A stretch of 64,000 nucleotides of DNA from Lentibacillus juripiscarius JCM 12147 (GCA_001311805.1 BBCA01000001.1:1-64000); one strand, 5' to 3'; positions 44,770 through 56,394 are shown, numbered from the stretch's first letter. Numbers and translations: made by a program. The notes: generated by a model not told the origin, from the letters alone.

Positions 44770-45645
44770 TCAGCTGTCAATATGGAATGCCTGGTATACT
44801 TCACGCTTGGCAAGATTCCGGTCAGTGGCAGTACGTTTAATGGCGTCTTTGCTTGTTAGATCCTCTTCCTGTATGTAATGGGTGACGTGCTGGGCAATGG
44901 ACATGCCGCTCCACCACAGATCATCCGCCTGTACCGTATCACTGGAGGCCCCTTCCATCACGAGGCAGCATTCCCCTTTCAGTTCTACTGAATCCGTCCA
45001 TTCAATCAGCTCTTCCGCGGTTCCGCGGGCATATTCCTCAAATCTTTTTGTCAGTTCGCGTGCCACCGTGATCCGGCGATTGCCAACATGCATATGCAGT
45101 GCTTTCAGTGTATCTTTCACCCTATATGGCGACTCATAGAAGATTAATGTGGCCTGTATACTCTTTAGACGGTCCAGTTCTGCTTTCTTATCCTTCGTTT
45201 TGCGCGGCAAAAATCCATAAAACAGAAATTCCCCCGCCGCAAGCCCCGATCCAACAAGTGCACATAATGCAGCATTAGCACCGGGAAGAACAACTACTGG
45301 ATGCTCTGCTTCTATTGCAGCCTGCACCAGTTCCTCACCGGGATCGGAGACAGACGGCATGCCCGCATCACTGACAACAGCGATCGATTCGCCTTTTTCC
45401 AGGCGGGCAAGAAGTTCTTGTCCACGGCTTTTTTTATTATGTTCATGGTAGCTAACGAGCGGTGTGGGTACATCGAAATGGCGGAGCAGTTTCCTAGTGT
45501 TCCTCGTATCCTCCGCAGCAATGACATCCACCTCTTCTAATGTTTTCAGCGCCCGCATCGTAATATCATCCAAGTTCCCGATCGGGGTAGGAACAACATA
45601 AACAGTACCGTCAGTATCTCCGCTAAAGCTCTTCTGAATTTGCAT
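44770..45645 (-). CDS. rsmI: 16S rRNA 2'-O-ribose C1402 methyltransferase
   Basis: Tetrapyrrole-methylase-fold SAM enzyme. VVPTPIGNLDDITMRAL, AEDTRNTRKLL, SDAGMPSVSDPG and VLPGANAALCALVGSGL are all typical. Uninterrupted, 291 residues. It overlaps yazA by 23 bp. Confidence 0.96.
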   Translation of the reverse strand: MQIQKSFSGDTDGTVYVVPTPIGNLDDITMRALKTLEEVDVIAAEDTRNTRKLLRHFDVPTPLVSYHEHNKKSRGQELLARLEKGESIAVVSDAGMPSVSDPGEELVQAAIEAEHPVVVLPGANAALCALVGSGLAAGEFLFYGFLPRKTKDKKAELDRLKSIQATLIFYESPYRVKDTLKALHMHVGNRRITVARELTKRFEEYARGTAEELIEWTDSVELKGECCLVMEGASSDTVQADDLWWSGMSIAQHVTHYIQEEDLTSKDAIKRTATDRNLAKREVYQAFHIDS

Positions 45646-45916
45646 ACTGCATCACTTCTTTCAGCTTCTCCCTTATCAACTTCACTTTTTCCTTGCGGGA
45701 GAGCTGTTTCACTTGGTATTCCTTCTTTAGTGCTTCTTCTTTGGTTGGGAATTTCTCTACAAACACTACCTGGAATGGCCCACGTCCCCTTGTATACTTG
45801 GCACCTTTTCCGTCTTCATGCATTTTCAGCCTGTTTTCCAAGTCATTGGTATAGCCGGTATAAAACGTGTCATCGCCGCATTTCAAAATATAAACGATAT
45901 GCTCATTGTTTTCCAT
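45623..45916 (-). CDS. yazA: GIY-YIG domain protein YazA
   Basis: Small UPF0213-type protein with [18 protein letters not shown] at the N-terminus; the Y..Y pair and the R and E positions of the GIY-YIG nuclease fold are present. Function unproven. I start at the ATG at 45916 after GAGGGA. 97 residues; it overlaps both trmN6 and rsmI. Confidence 0.92.
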   Translation of the reverse strand: MENNEHIVYILKCGDDTFYTGYTNDLENRLKMHEDGKGAKYTRGRGPFQVVFVEKFPTKEEALKKEYQVKQLSRKEKVKLIREKLKEVMQYANSEEL

Positions 45917-46649
45917 AAATGATTCCCTCGGCTTCCTTTGTATAAGTATTGTCCTCATGATAAATGTATAATGGTGGAAGAGTAGCAAGCCCTGGCTTTC
46001 CGTCTCTTGTCCCTTCAATCAGCAGCATATTGGCATCCCGCCCGTATTTCGGATAGACAAATTGAATCCGTTTCGGCTCAATCCGGTGCTGGCGGAACAA
46101 TGCGATAATATCCACTAGTCTATCAGGCCTGTGCACCATCGCCACTTTCCCACCGGGGCGCACATGCAGCTTGCATGCTTTGACCACATCCTCAAGAGTA
46201 CAGTACACTTCATGCCTTGCAGCAGTCAAATGGGCATTTGCATTATGCTCTGTTTTGGCAGGAGACCGAAAGTAAGGAGGATTGCACGTAACCACGTCAA
46301 ATGCAGAGTGACCCAGCTCCGTCTTCATTTCCTTTAGATCGCCGTGAATCATCGATAGCCTGTCACCAAGCCCATTCAATTCCACACTGCGCTGTGCCAT
46401 ATCAGCGAGCCGTTCCTGAATCTCAACCCCGGTAATCGATGCATTCGTGCGCCGTGACAGCAGCAGAGGAATCACACCATTGCCTGTACACAAATCAAGA
46501 ATATTGCCTTTTTTGATTGGTACATATGCAAAGTGGGCTAGCAGCACAGCGTCCAGGGAAAATGAAAAAACCTCCGGGCTCTGTATAATATGCATATCAT
46601 CTTCAGCCAGCAAGTAATCAATTCGTTCATCATCATTTATTGCCTTCAT
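45903..46649 (-). CDS. trmN6: tRNA1(Val) A37 N6-methyltransferase-like protein (YabB)
   Basis: SAM-dependent methyltransferase with motif [15 protein letters not shown] and the N6-adenine catalytic NPPYF. I use the ATG at 46649 (M-K-A-I-N-D-D-E-R); an ATG nine bases upstream is possible. An in-frame TTG at 46679 lies inside the hairpin described next and is unlikely. About 248 residues. Confidence 0.9.
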   Translation of the reverse strand: MKAINDDERIDYLLAEDDMHIIQSPEVFSFSLDAVLLAHFAYVPIKKGNILDLCTGNGVIPLLLSRRTNASITGVEIQERLADMAQRSVELNGLGDRLSMIHGDLKEMKTELGHSAFDVVTCNPPYFRSPAKTEHNANAHLTAARHEVYCTLEDVVKACKLHVRPGGKVAMVHRPDRLVDIIALFRQHRIEPKRIQFVYPKYGRDANMLLIEGTRDGKPGLATLPPLYIYHEDNTYTKEAEGIIYGKQ

Positions 46650-46676
46650 TGTACTCATCCATTCATGCCAAGGATA

Positions 46677-46712
46677 CAAAAGCTGTCCCTAAAGCATAGA
46701 GACAGCCTTTTG
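46677..46712 (-). terminator. Hairpin between yabA and trmN6
   Basis: Minus strand AAAAGGCTGTCTCTA ... TAGGGACAGCTTTTG. It is preceded by TGCGTGTTCAAAA, the same flank as repeat family A, so it may be a minimal family member. Confidence 0.55.
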
Positions 46713-46732
46713 AACACGCAGCGACATCGCCA

Positions 46733-47080
46733 TCATTTTGTTTTATTCAGAAATTCGAGACAGAACAGGCAGTCCTCTTCCCTTCTTGGAGTGCCAAAAT
46801 GAACATTGCATATATGAAATCCCTCTTCATACAGTCTGGCCAGGTTATCATAGCCTTCCCCCGGTATGTCCTTCGTAGCATGACCCTGCTCTTTGTCATC
46901 CGGGACATCTTCCCCTGTTTGTTCCAGGCGATTGTGCAAATAATGATTCTCCATTTCCAGCCGGTGCTTTTCCTCAAGCAAATCACGCAATTTGCCCTTC
47001 AAATCACCAAGCTGTTCATACAGCTCACCGATTTGTGTTTCCATATCGGATACCTGGTCGAAAATTTGCCTCTTAGACAC
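46733..47080 (-). CDS. yabA: Replication-initiation control protein YabA
   Basis: Binds DnaA and DnaN to restrain initiation. An N-terminal leucine-zipper coiled coil ([20 protein letters not shown]) is followed by a linker and a C-terminal zinc motif ([19 protein letters not shown]). It starts at GTG after GTGAGG. Uninterrupted, 115 residues. Confidence 0.94.
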   Translation of the reverse strand: MSKRQIFDQVSDMETQIGELYEQLGDLKGKLRDLLEEKHRLEMENHYLHNRLEQTGEDVPDDKEQGHATKDIPGEGYDNLARLYEEGFHICNVHFGTPRREEDCLFCLEFLNKTK

Positions 47081-47094
47081 GCTTCCTCACCCCA

Positions 47095-47921
47095 CTACTC
47101 TGTGGCTTGCGCTGCAATAATGCCTTCATTAATCATTTCATCTAATGTATATTCAATCACGCGTTCCTTTTCCGGTATTTCAATATGGATGATTCTCTCC
47201 AGAATGTTCAGCCCGACTACCTTCCATTTCCATATGGGGTTGTAATTTCTTCCCCCATGTCGGGCAGTTCACGTTTAGCAGTTTCGTAGTCATCGTTTTC
47301 GTATTTCAGGCAGCACATTAGACGTCCGCACAGTCCTGAAATTTTAGCCGGATTCAGTGACAAGTTCTGATCCTTCGCCATTTTGATGGATACTGGTTCG
47401 AAATCTCCTAAAAACGTGGAGCAACAAAGCAGTCTGCCACACGGACCGATACCGCCGAGCATTTTGGCCTCGTCACGGACACCAATCTGCCGGAGCTCAA
47501 TGCGTGTTTTGAATTCCGCAGCCAGGTCCTTCACAAGATTGCGGAAATCGACCCGGCCGTCTGCTGTAAAGTAAAAGATAATTTTATTGCGGTCAAACGT
47601 AAATTCCACTTCGACCAGATTCATATCCAGTTCATGTTCCTTAATTTTTTGGGAACCTATTTCTATAGCTTTATCTGCAAGGTCCTGATTTTCCATGACC
47701 GTACGTTTATCTTCCTCATCTGCCAAGCGGATCACTTTCTTGAGCGGAAGGACGACATCCTCCTCGTCCACCTGCCTGTTCGTGATGACAACTTTGCCAA
47801 ATTCGATTCCGCGGACCGTTTCAACCACAACATAGCTGTCGGTTTCTATTTCATTATTCCCGGGATCAAAATAATATATTTTACCCGCTTTTTTAAAGCG
47901 GACACCAATCACTTCTATCAT
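47095..47921 (-). CDS. ricT: PSP1-domain protein RicT (YaaT), one frameshift
   Basis: Component of the RicA-RicF-RicT complex, which influences RNase Y and Spo0A phosphorylation. The cysteine-rich segments GPCGRLLCCSTFLGDF and GLCGRLMCCLKYEND suit an iron-sulfur cluster. A missing A near 47222 cuts the printed frame; restored, it ends GKVVGLNILER ... GIIAAQATE at 47095. Corrected length about 275 residues. Confidence 0.94.
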
Positions 47922-47927
47922 TGTCTA

Positions 47928-48916
47928 TCACCCCTGTATTTGAACGGTGAGCTGTTCCATCACTAGTGCTGGATTGACATTTTGCTTGAGTTTGCGTTTG
48001 GCATCCAGCAGTCTGTTCAGTATATCCAGCAATTTCTCCTGTGAAAAGAACATCACCAGGTTTTCCAGTTTCTCATCACCCTTTGAAAAATAATCAGGTC
48101 CTCGTCCTTGCCGATATGGCAGTATAATATATCTTTGAATGCCAAAACCAGCAAATCCAGCCCCTGTTCCTGCTGTGACCGTTCTTTGAAATGCGGCAGC
48201 CACTCGTGATGCAGAAACAAAAACAACTCGTCCGGATTAGCTGTGATTATTTCTATCAATTGTATCATTCGTTTTCGTGCCTGCGCAAACCAGTCATCTT
48301 CGCTCCACGCAATTGCTTCGTCCAAATTATTCGTTAAAGCACTCAGTAAAACAGCAGTTGGCCTATTGATACCATGCTCCACAAGCTGCTCCTGAAAAGC
48401 CTCCGGATGAAGCGGTTTCAAATCGATAACCTGGCATCGTGAGCGGATAGTAGAAATAACTGCCTGACTATTTTCGGTCAGCATCACGGCCGTCGTTTCT
48501 CTTCCCGGCTCCTCCAGAAACTTCAGAATCCGGTTGGCGGCGTTCTGCGTCAGCGTCTCAGCACCCTTGATCACATAAAACTTTCGATCTGACTCCAGTC
48601 CGGAATACATGAACTCCTTTTGCAAATGCTCTATCTGTTCTTTTCGTATGGATTGCCCGTCCGGTTCAATCCAATGGACATCCGGATGGTTCCCTGATTC
48701 AATCCGTTTACACGCGTGACATACCTGGCAAGGATCAGGGCCGGATCGATTCTGACAAAAGACAGATTTTGCAAGCAGGATTGCAATGGCGTCTTTTCCT
48801 GTGCCGCGCTCTCCCTGAAGCAGATAGGCATGGGATATGCGGCCCCTCTCAATACTATTGGTGATAATTTTGCTTGCCAGTGGCTGAATGACAGCTGCTT
48901 CCGACCATGTTTTCAT
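47928..48916 (-). CDS. holB: DNA polymerase III delta-prime subunit (one frameshift)
   Basis: Clamp-loader subunit. Walker A GERGTGKDAIAILLAK, a zinc module (CQNRSGPDPCQVCHAC) and LKFLEEPGRET are visible. A shift near 48085 changes IIFQRVMRNW to IIFSKGDEKLENLVMFF; the gene then ends LTVQIQG at 47928, 7 bp before ricT. Corrected length about 329. Confidence 0.94.
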
Positions 48917-48939
48917 TCGCTAGTCCCTCATTTATCAAA

Positions 48940-49370
48940 CTACATGTACAGATTGACTAACAGATCTTTTACTTCTCCAATCAATCCGAGCAAATCGACG
49001 TTCTTTTCTTGATTCATGACCTCTTCCGTTATTTAATCAGTTTATTGTCGACTTCTTTTATAATTGCCAGCTTACGGTTATGCCCATCCATACTGAAATC
49101 ATGTGACTTTTTTACATCAGGCCCTTTGTACACCGTTTTCTCCAGGAATGACTTAACGAGTCTTTTGAATCTCACCATGTCGCGGAATGACCGGTACCGG
49201 GCTAGTTTATCCCCTTGCGTTGTCTTTCATGAGCCGATCAAGTTCCTGCTGTTTCAGCCCCTGTGTCTGCGACTAGACGATCTGCTGAAAAGAAACATGC
49301 CTTTCAGCGGATAATGGCTGTTTTTGGCTGCCGTTTCGACTTGTGATTGTACATCCGTGCTCACTTTCAT
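48940..49370 (-). CDS. yaaR: YaaR/DUF327 family protein (multiple frameshifts)
   Basis: Conserved protein of unknown function between darA and holB. From the ATG at 49370 (after AAGGA) it reads MKVSTDVQSQVETAAKNSHY. The first half is broken by several indels between about 49190 and 49300. The second half reads YRSFRDMVRFKRLVKSFLE, then KKSHDFSMDGHNRKLAIIKE, a further indel near 49033, and ends GEVKDLLVNLYM. The most damaged gene in the window. Confidence 0.82.
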
Positions 49371-49430
49371 GCGATCATTCCTTTTCGATAAACCATCCCG
49401 GATGAACGGTCATTCAAAGTATCTCATCCC

Positions 49431-50406
<976 letters not shown>

Positions 50407-50420
50407 GTTTGGTTGCTCCT

Positions 50421-51836
50421 TTATTCAAAAACAGTGATTCTACCAGTGATGCTCCGATGCTGGAACGAAACATTCTGCTGCAGCATTTCTTCCACTAGCT
50501 GAAGATGCCTTTCTGTGATCTTTTCGCCCTTCAGGATAATCGGAATTCCAGGTGGATAAGGTATGACAGCTTCTGCTGCTATATAGCCTGCCGATTGCTG
50601 CAAGGGTACCTGCGTTGTCCGGCGCTCTAGCATTGTCTGGTAGTCCAAATCAAGTTCTGTTAATTTTTCTGTAAATAAAACATTCATTTTCATTATAGCA
50701 TGATTTGCCGTAAATTTTAATTGTGCACCAATTCGTTTGACGGCATTTTTTAGATGTGCTGTTTTGGTGAAAGGAGCTAGTCCGTGTACCATTAATACCT
50801 GATTATGAGTGGAAAGCTCCGGATAAATTCCTTCCCGTTCAAATGCTTGAGCCAGAGCATCACCAGTTAGACCACTTCTTGCCTGCAGTGTAATTTTCAG
50901 CGGATCATCCGACTCCAAAACTTCCCATGGCCCGTCCGCCAGTATACCCTTGAGATGATCAGCGCTTTCAATTACCAGATCGATCTCATGTTCAGTCATT
51001 CCCACCATGTGAAAACGTGCTAAATCCAATGATGCCATAATCGGGTACGACGGGCTGCTCGACTGCAGCATCTGTAAATAGTGCCTGATACGTTCAATGG
51101 CAATCCGCGGTGAACGGACGTGCAAATAGGATCCCATCGTCATTGCCGGAGCCATCTTGTGCGCCGACTGAACAACAGCGTCCGCACCTAATTCAAGTGC
51201 GGCTGCCGGAAATTTGCTTCCCAGCGGAAAATGAACGCCATGTGCCTCATCAACAAGCACTGGTACATCATATGCATGGGCAAGATCAATCATTTCTTTT
51301 AAAGGGAAGATTCCGCCAAAATAATCAGGATAGGTCAGAACAACGGCTTTCGCTTCAGGATGTTGCCTTAATGCCTCGCGTATAGTATGTATAGCCGGCG
51401 CAGTATAACGCCCTTTGGACTTATCAAATTCTGGTGCTGCGAACACGGGTCTGGCACCACTCAATTCCAGCCCATTCATAATCGACTTGTGGCTATTGCG
51501 CTGTACGATGATTTTATCCCCAGGGGAACAGACAGCCATTACCATTGCCAGATTGCCTGCCGTACTGCCGCCAACAAGAAAAAAGGTGGCATCCGCGCCA
51601 AAAAAAGCAGCTGCCAGGTCTTGCGCCTCTTTAATGACTTCATTTGGTGCATGCAAATCATCCAGGCCCACAAGTTCCGTCATGTCAATAGGTAGAACCG
51701 AACCAAAGAAAGACCGCGCCCGTTCTGGAAAAATCCTCCCGTTTTTATGTCCGGGCACATGAAACGAAACGGATTCACGGCCGGCCATTTGCTGCAGTGC
51801 ATCATATAACGGTGTTTGTGTCTGGTTTCTTCTCAT
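50421..51836 (-). CDS. yaaO: Orn/Lys/Arg decarboxylase family PLP enzyme (YaaO)
   Basis: Fold-type I decarboxylase. [42 protein letters not shown] and the PLP-lysine segment [17 protein letters not shown] are visible, with the wing domain at the C-terminus. Uninterrupted, 471 residues. Substrate (arginine, lysine or ornithine) cannot be told from sequence. It lies directly upstream of tmk; xpaC and yaaN, which separate these genes from csfB in B. subtilis, are absent. Confidence 0.93.
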   Translation of the reverse strand: MRRNQTQTPLYDALQQMAGRESVSFHVPGHKNGRIFPERARSFFGSVLPIDMTELVGLDDLHAPNEVIKEAQDLAAAFFGADATFFLVGGSTAGNLAMVMAVCSPGDKIIVQRNSHKSIMNGLELSGARPVFAAPEFDKSKGRYTAPAIHTIREALRQHPEAKAVVLTYPDYFGGIFPLKEMIDLAHAYDVPVLVDEAHGVHFPLGSKFPAAALELGADAVVQSAHKMAPAMTMGSYLHVRSPRIAIERIRHYLQMLQSSSPSYPIMASLDLARFHMVGMTEHEIDLVIESADHLKGILADGPWEVLESDDPLKITLQARSGLTGDALAQAFEREGIYPELSTHNQVLMVHGLAPFTKTAHLKNAVKRIGAQLKFTANHAIMKMNVLFTEKLTELDLDYQTMLERRTTQVPLQQSAGYIAAEAVIPYPPGIPIILKGEKITERHLQLVEEMLQQNVSFQHRSITGRITVFE

Positions 51837-51877
51837 CGTTCATCCCCCCTTTGGTTATTTCTATTCTATTTCAACAA

Positions 51878-51914
51878 AAAGGCCTCTGCAAAAAAATTTG
51901 CAAGAGACCTTCAG
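51878..51914 (-). terminator. Terminator after csfB
   Basis: Minus strand AAGGTCTCTTGCAAATT-TTTTTGCAGAGGCCTTTTTG, 7 bp 3' of csfB. Confidence 0.8.
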
Positions 51915-51920
51915 TGATTG

Positions 51921-52097
51921 CTAGGAATATAGTGTTGGCTGATTAACATTTTTCAGTTTCTGTAGATAGTAACGGTATTTTTCTTCTCGTGGTTCTGTCT
52001 GGACCATGTTCGTCTCACATTCGCGGCAGATAAACATTTTATATAAATGAATACCCCGTTCCTTCTCTTCTTCACAGATTCCACATCGTTCCAACAT
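51921..52097 (-). CDS. csfB: Anti-sigma factor Gin (CsfB)
   Basis: A 58-residue zinc protein that inhibits sigma-G (and sigma-E) at the wrong time or place. It carries CGIC and CREC pairs around the conserved ERGIHLYKMFIC, and ends in the family's LYS. The start ATG at 52097 has only a weak ribosome site (GGAACAAAAGTA). A very good sigma-F/G promoter is upstream. Confidence 0.88.
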   Translation of the reverse strand: MLERCGICEEEKERGIHLYKMFICRECETNMVQTEPREEKYRYYLQKLKNVNQPTLYS

Positions 52098-52130
52098 TAC
52101 TTTTGTTCCATCTCCCCACCTCCGTTAGCT

Positions 52131-52160
52131 TAGTATCTCCTAATCTAACGAATCGTATAC
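52131..52160 (-). promoter_or_regulatory. Sigma-F/sigma-G promoter of csfB
   Basis: Minus strand GTATA (52156-52160), 15-base spacer, GGAGATACTA (52131-52140), an exact fit to GYATA / GGNNANANTW. B. subtilis csfB is sigma-F dependent. Confidence 0.8.
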
Positions 52161-52409
52161 ATGATAATCTTGTAAATGTAGATTTTTAATAGAAAATACC
52201 CGCAAATTTGTATATACAGCAGTATATGCTGTGGGGGCTCTTTTCTTTACTGTTTCAGCCAACATTTGTGGGGAATATTTTTTTAAAAGACTGTTGCTTT
52301 TGGCGTCATTCTAAGAACCAAACACTTACTTAATAATTTCTATAAACCGCGACGTAACTGCTACGTTGATTTCCACTCCGGGCAGTCGCTTTCCGCGGGC
52401 AAATAACCG
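52161..52409. other. Gene-free interval between csfB promoter and bofA
   Basis: No gene. The csfB-bofA gap is 312 bp in all. It contains the csfB promoter, a small inverted repeat (GTATATACAGCAG/ATGCTGTGG region, 52211-52236) and a fragment of repeat B at 52370-52402 abutting the end of bofA. Confidence 0.55.
52370..52402 (+). repeat. Truncated family B fragment (B3)
   Basis: ATTTCCACTCCGGGCAGTCG followed by CTTTCCGCGGGC repeats the start of B1 and then breaks off next to bofA. Confidence 0.6.
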
Positions 52410-52685
52410 TCACGCTATGATGAATAAATGGATAGCGGCCAGTGAGGCCAGTCCAAATAAACCCAAAAATCCGGAAACGGCTGCCGTGAATAGATTAATT
52501 GGGATATGCAACCCAATCGCCCCACCAAACACATTAAAGAAAAACAGAAATAAAATGCCAATACCCATTTTCACCGTACTGTTTGCGATGAACCGCATTG
52601 GCTTCACAGGGGCACCTGCAAATAGCAAAATGACAATCAGCGCAACCATAATCGATATCACCAGTGTTGAACTCAATCCGAACAC
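52410..52685 (-). CDS. bofA: Pro-sigma-K processing inhibitor BofA
   Basis: Mother-cell membrane protein that holds the SpoIVFB protease inactive until the forespore signals. The 91-residue protein has hydrophobic segments (ISIMVALIVILLFAGAP, MGIGILFLFFFNVFGG) and the family ending GLHIPINLFTAAVSGFLG. Uninterrupted. Confidence 0.92.
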   Translation of the reverse strand: MFGLSSTLVISIMVALIVILLFAGAPVKPMRFIANSTVKMGIGILFLFFFNVFGGAIGLHIPINLFTAAVSGFLGLFGLASLAAIHLFIIA

Positions 52686-52746
52686 TCCTTTTCCTTGTCC
52701 CTTTCTACTTATATATGAAAAGGCGTGCGGAAAAAGAACTTCTTAT

Positions 52747-52964
52747 CTATTTATTATATCGGATGGCACTAATTTTGCGCCGTTTGGCCTCCCGCAGCAA
52801 AATAAATAGTTTTCCCTGGCAATATTCTGCCTGTAAAAAATGTCTTCCGTCGGTTCAATGCTCTTCTCCACAATTGCCTGGATCTGCTTCCATTCATTCT
52901 CCAGGGCTACAATTGCATCCAGTAATTGTTCGTCTGCTCCCCGCTTTTTCTTTTTTCTCCTCAT
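52747..52964 (-). CDS. yaaL: YaaL/DUF2508 family protein (one frameshift)
   Basis: Small basic protein of unknown function between recR and bofA. The core is DEQLLDAIVALENEWKQIQA, then IEPTEDIFYRQNIARENY. A missing T near 52802 changes the printed tail to YLFLLREAKRRKISAIRYNK, the family form. Corrected length about 72. Confidence 0.87.
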
Positions 52965-52985
52965 ATCATCACCTGACCACGTATG

Positions 52986-53580
52986 TTAGAGGTCTCTTCT
53001 GCCTTCAAGGGCTTTGGACAGTGTCACCTCATCTGCATATTCCAAATCACCGCCAACCGGCAATCCGTGGGCGATCCGGCTCGTTTTAATACCTGAAGGC
53101 TTGACAAGGCGAGATATATACATTGCCGTTGCCTCCCCTTCAATATTCGGGTTGGTCGCGAGAATGAGCTCCTCCACCCCTTCATCCTTCAGTCTATTAA
53201 TCAGGTCCGGAACATTGATATCTTCCGGGCCAATGCCATCCATTGGAGAAATAGCACCATGCAGCACATGATATTTCCCGTTGTATTCCTTCATTTTTCC
53301 ATGGCTATAACATCTTTCGGATCCTGTACAACACAAATAATAGAACCGTCTCTTGATGTATCCTGACAGATTGCACACGGATCCTGGTCTGTGATATGGC
53401 CGCACGTGGAGCAATGTGTCAGTTCCCGTTTGGCATTGACCAATGACTTGGCAAAATCCAGCACATCGTCATCTTTCATATTCAGCACAAAAATGCCAGC
53501 CGGACAGCGGTCTTCGGACCAATCCCTGGCAATTTTGTGAAACTGTCAATCAGTTTGGAAATCGGTTCTGGATAATACAT
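52986..53580 (-). CDS. recR: Recombination protein RecR (two frameshifts)
   Basis: Loads RecA with RecF and RecO. From the ATG at 53580 after [25 protein letters not shown] and GIGPKTA helix-hairpin-helix, then after a missing T near 53505 the zinc finger [16 protein letters not shown], and after a shift near 53290 the Toprim domain ([18 protein letters not shown]). Corrected length about 198. Confidence 0.95.
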
Positions 53581-53593
53581 TCCGGTACCTCCT

Positions 53594-53653
53594 ATTAGAA
53601 AAGCTCGAAGCTCACCCCCGCCTTATGGCAGGCGCCGAAGCTTTTCTTATAAG
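53594..53653. repeat. Interspersed hairpin repeat family C, copy C3
   Basis: ATTAGAAAAGCTCGAAGCTC ... GGCGCCGAAGCTTTTCTTAT: outer arms AGAAAAGCT/AGCTTTTCT pair. It lies 3' of ebfC, between it and recR. Confidence 0.7.
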
Positions 53654-53680
53654 GTCAACAATCCTGTTTAAATTCCTACA

Positions 53681-53995
53681 TTAGAACATTCCAGGCATAT
53701 TCATCCCTTTTGTGAATTCTCCCATCGTGTCATTTGTTTTATCTTCAATCTGTTTAAGTACATCGTTGGTTGCGGCCAGAATAAGATCCTGCAGCATATC
53801 TACATCATCCGGGTCAACAACCTCTTCAGAAATCTGTACATCCGTTATTTCTTTTTTGCCATTTGCCACAACCGTAACCATTCCACCGCCGCTTGACGCC
53901 TCAAACGTCATTTCATGCAGTTCTTCCTGGGCTTTCATCATTTTCTTTTGCATCTTCTGCATCTGCTTCATCATGTTATTCATATTTCCTTTCAT
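53681..53995 (-). CDS. ebfC: Nucleoid-associated protein EbfC/YbaB family (YaaK)
   Basis: Small DNA-binding dimer. A methionine- and glutamine-rich start ([21 protein letters not shown]) is followed by [16 protein letters not shown] and [19 protein letters not shown]. Uninterrupted, 104 residues; downstream of dnaX as usual. Confidence 0.95.
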   Translation of the reverse strand: MKGNMNNMMKQMQKMQKKMMKAQEELHEMTFEASSGGGMVTVVANGKKEITDVQISEEVVDPDDVDMLQDLILAATNDVLKQIEDKTNDTMGEFTKGMNMPGMF

Positions 53996-54024
53996 TGGAA
54001 ACGCCTCCTTGAACTTAATCGGTT

Positions 54025-55712
54025 TTATTCGTGAATTTCCAGCAGATCATCGCCTACAAGCTTCCTAGCCTCTTCCACCAGAGGATCTTTCTCCTTGCCT
54101 TCTTCTTCTGCGGCGGATTGTTCCTGCCTGCTTATATATTCATTGCGCAATTCCTGCCAGTTATGCGCTGGAATTGGTATAATTGTCCAATCTTTACCTG
54201 TGACGCTTTTTAAAACAGACTCAACTGTTTCCTGGTTATCGAGGAATAAGGAACAATGAATTTCATATTTGAACTGAACGACCAGTGCCTCCTGTGATGC
54301 GGCGGCCGGCTTGCTGTCCTGGATCGTTGCGTGGGCAGGAGCACTTGCTGACTTTAGCTTTGATAAAAAGATGCCCACTGGGACTGTACTTCCTTCAGAA
54401 GCGGCCGTTCTGCTGCATTCAGCACACGCCGGATTTTTTCATATGGTATTGTGTAGCCATTTTTGGATGACCTTGGCCTTGACCGTTTGGGTTCACTTTT
54501 TGAAGGCTGCTGTTTGGCGGCAGGCGGTGCCTCTTTCAACGCATTCAGCTCTTTCTCCAAGTGTTGAATCTTTGTCATCAATTCCATGACTTTCTCCGAG
54601 TCCGGTGCATTTTGCTCTTGTCGTTCATGCCCCTTGTCGGCGATGGTCAGCAGAGCAATTTCAATGAATACTTTCGGGCTATTTGTCCACTTAATCTCCT
54701 GCTGACACTGGTTCAGATGAGTGATTGCCTCTTGAATCCAATTATTGGATACCTCACCGGCAAGCTGTTTAAACGGTTCGTCAATCATCGCCCTTTCCAA
54801 AATGCCTTCCAGAGAGGGGGCGCTTTTATACAGCAGCAAGTCACGCAAAAAATAGATCAGGTCATACACAAAACGTGCTGGGTCTTTACCGTTCTGAATC
54901 AAATCGTCCAGCAATGACAGTGCCCGCTGTACATCCCGCTGTTTTAGTGCCTGCACGATGTCCGTCAATAGCCCTTGTGCCACACCGCCTGTGACAGCCA
55001 GGACATCCTCCAGTTCAACGCGCTCGTCACTGTAGGAAATTGCCTGGTCAAGAATGCTCAACGCATCCCGCATGCCGCCTTCCGCTGCCAGTGCAACTGT
55101 TTCCAGTGCATCAGGTGATACACCTATATTCTCTGCGCTGACAACCGTCTGCATGCGTTCCACAATCGACTTACTCGTGATCGGCTTGAAGTCGAAACGC
55201 TGGCATCTTGACGCAACGGTCAGCGGAATCTTATGGGGTTCGGTTGTGGCAAGAATGAACACGACATGCTTCGGCGGCTCTTCCAGTGTTTTCAGAAGTG
55301 CATTAAACGCACTCGTTGAAATCATGTGCACTTCGTCAATAATATACACTTTATAAGGAACCGTACTGGAAGCATATTTTACTTTATCCCGTATTTCGCG
55401 TATATCCTCAACACTCGTGTTCGAGGCAGCATCCATTTCGATTATATCGGAAATGGAGCCATCCTGAATACCGCGGCAGGCAGCACATTCATTGCATGGT
55501 TCTTTCACAGGGGCCTTTTCGCAGTTAATTGTTTTCGCAAAAATCTTAGCCGCACTTGTTTTCCCGGTTCCCCGCGGGCCTGAGAAGATATAGGCATGCG
55601 AAAACTTCTCCTGCACAATAGCATTCTGCAAAGTTCTTGTAATATGGGTTTGTCCGACAACGTCCTGAAACTGTCTTGGCCGCCATACGCGGTATAATGC
55701 CTGATAGCTCAT
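54025..55712 (-). CDS. dnaX: DNA polymerase III subunits gamma and tau (one frameshift)
   Basis: Clamp-loader ATPase. Walker [17 protein letters not shown], zinc module [38 protein letters not shown] and sensor region [19 protein letters not shown] are present. A T5 run near 54365 cuts the frame after about 450 residues; with T6 it continues [17 protein letters not shown] to LLEIHE. This is not the known A-rich programmed slippage site. Corrected length about 562. Start follows AAAGGGG. Confidence 0.95.
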
Positions 55713-55782
55713 AATGAACGCTTCCCCTTTGTGGATTCTATTTAAATTATACTCGATTTAAGGGGTGAATGTGAACCTTTAT

Positions 55783-55896
55783 GGACCATCAATTGAAAAA
55801 TAGCTGCCAGCCGCAGAAAGTGCTTTTCTTTTCCAAGGAACGGAAAAGCAAGCTAACGAAGAAATTCGAAGCGTCATTTTTACTGGATTTTTGAAC
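55783..55896 (+). repeat. Interspersed repeat family A, copy A4 (partial, opposite orientation)
   Basis: Resembles the minus strand of A2 (TTTTCCAAGGAACGGAAAAG, AACGAAGAAATTCGAAGCG, TTACTGGATTTTTGAAC) but lacks the AAGGAGGATAAAAAGG end. It lies between dnaX and the SRP RNA terminator. A small frame inside it is not a gene. Confidence 0.75.
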
Positions 55897-55911
55897 AACC
55901 TATTATATACG

Positions 55912-55950
55912 AAAAAACTGCACCAGCCCGCAGTACGGTACTGATGCAGC
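55912..55950 (-). terminator. Terminator of SRP RNA
   Basis: Minus strand CTGCATCAGTACCGTACTGC-GGGCTGGTGCAG then TTTTTTCG. Confidence 0.85.
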
Positions 55951-55965
55951 CTTGCAAATATATGT

Positions 55966-56235
55966 AACCGTGCACCCATCGTTGATCGGACGTCCCTAAG
56001 CGTTACCCAAGTTCATGGCTCAGCTCAGGCTTCCCCGCGGCACACAAGAATGACCACTTACTGCTGCTTCCTTCCGGATCTGACAGGATTCATGGGTTCC
56101 TGTTGCGCAGGACCTGGGCGTCAACACCAATCCCTTGGGGCAGGCCTTAAAGACGCCTGACCTCGAATGGGAATTCAGCCTCGCTATAGCGGATTGCGAG
56201 TACAGGGCACCGCTACCTCCCCGCCTAGCACGGCA
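55966..56235 (-). ncRNA. ffs: Signal recognition particle RNA, large Gram-positive type
   Basis: About 270 nt. The 5' CCGTGCTAGGCGGGGAGGTAGC and 3' GCACGG ends pair, and the conserved S-domain GTCAGATCCGGAAGGAAGCA with its GGAA tetraloop lies near the middle. It scaffolds Ffh for membrane targeting. It is between tadA and dnaX as in B. subtilis. Ends are set by the promoter and by pairing, so are accurate to a few bases. Confidence 0.95.
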
Positions 56236-56241
56236 ATAATT

Positions 56242-56270
56242 ATTATACGTACTATCTAAGCAAAATGCAA
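56242..56270 (-). promoter_or_regulatory. SRP RNA promoter
   Basis: Minus strand TTGCAT (56265-56270), 17-base spacer, TATAAT (56242-56247). Confidence 0.8.
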
Positions 56271-56394
56271 TGAAAAAAACAAAGTGGATACATTTTACAG
56301 TACGCCAGAACCTTCAAACCCATTTGCAGGCTAAGTTCGTGATGCCTTTGAAAAAAGTACCGCCTTTTCTGCTTGCGATGGATAGCTCCCGAAG

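Noticed and set aside
46649..46679. TTG at 46679 as the trmN6 start
   Set aside because: Its apparent ribosome site is part of the 46677-46712 hairpin; internal ATGs fit the family start better.
54025..55712. Programmed frameshifting in dnaX producing a short gamma product
   Set aside because: The break is in a plain T run near codon 450, with no A-AAA-AAG slippery site or stem-loop I can see, and the same type of break occurs in many unrelated genes.
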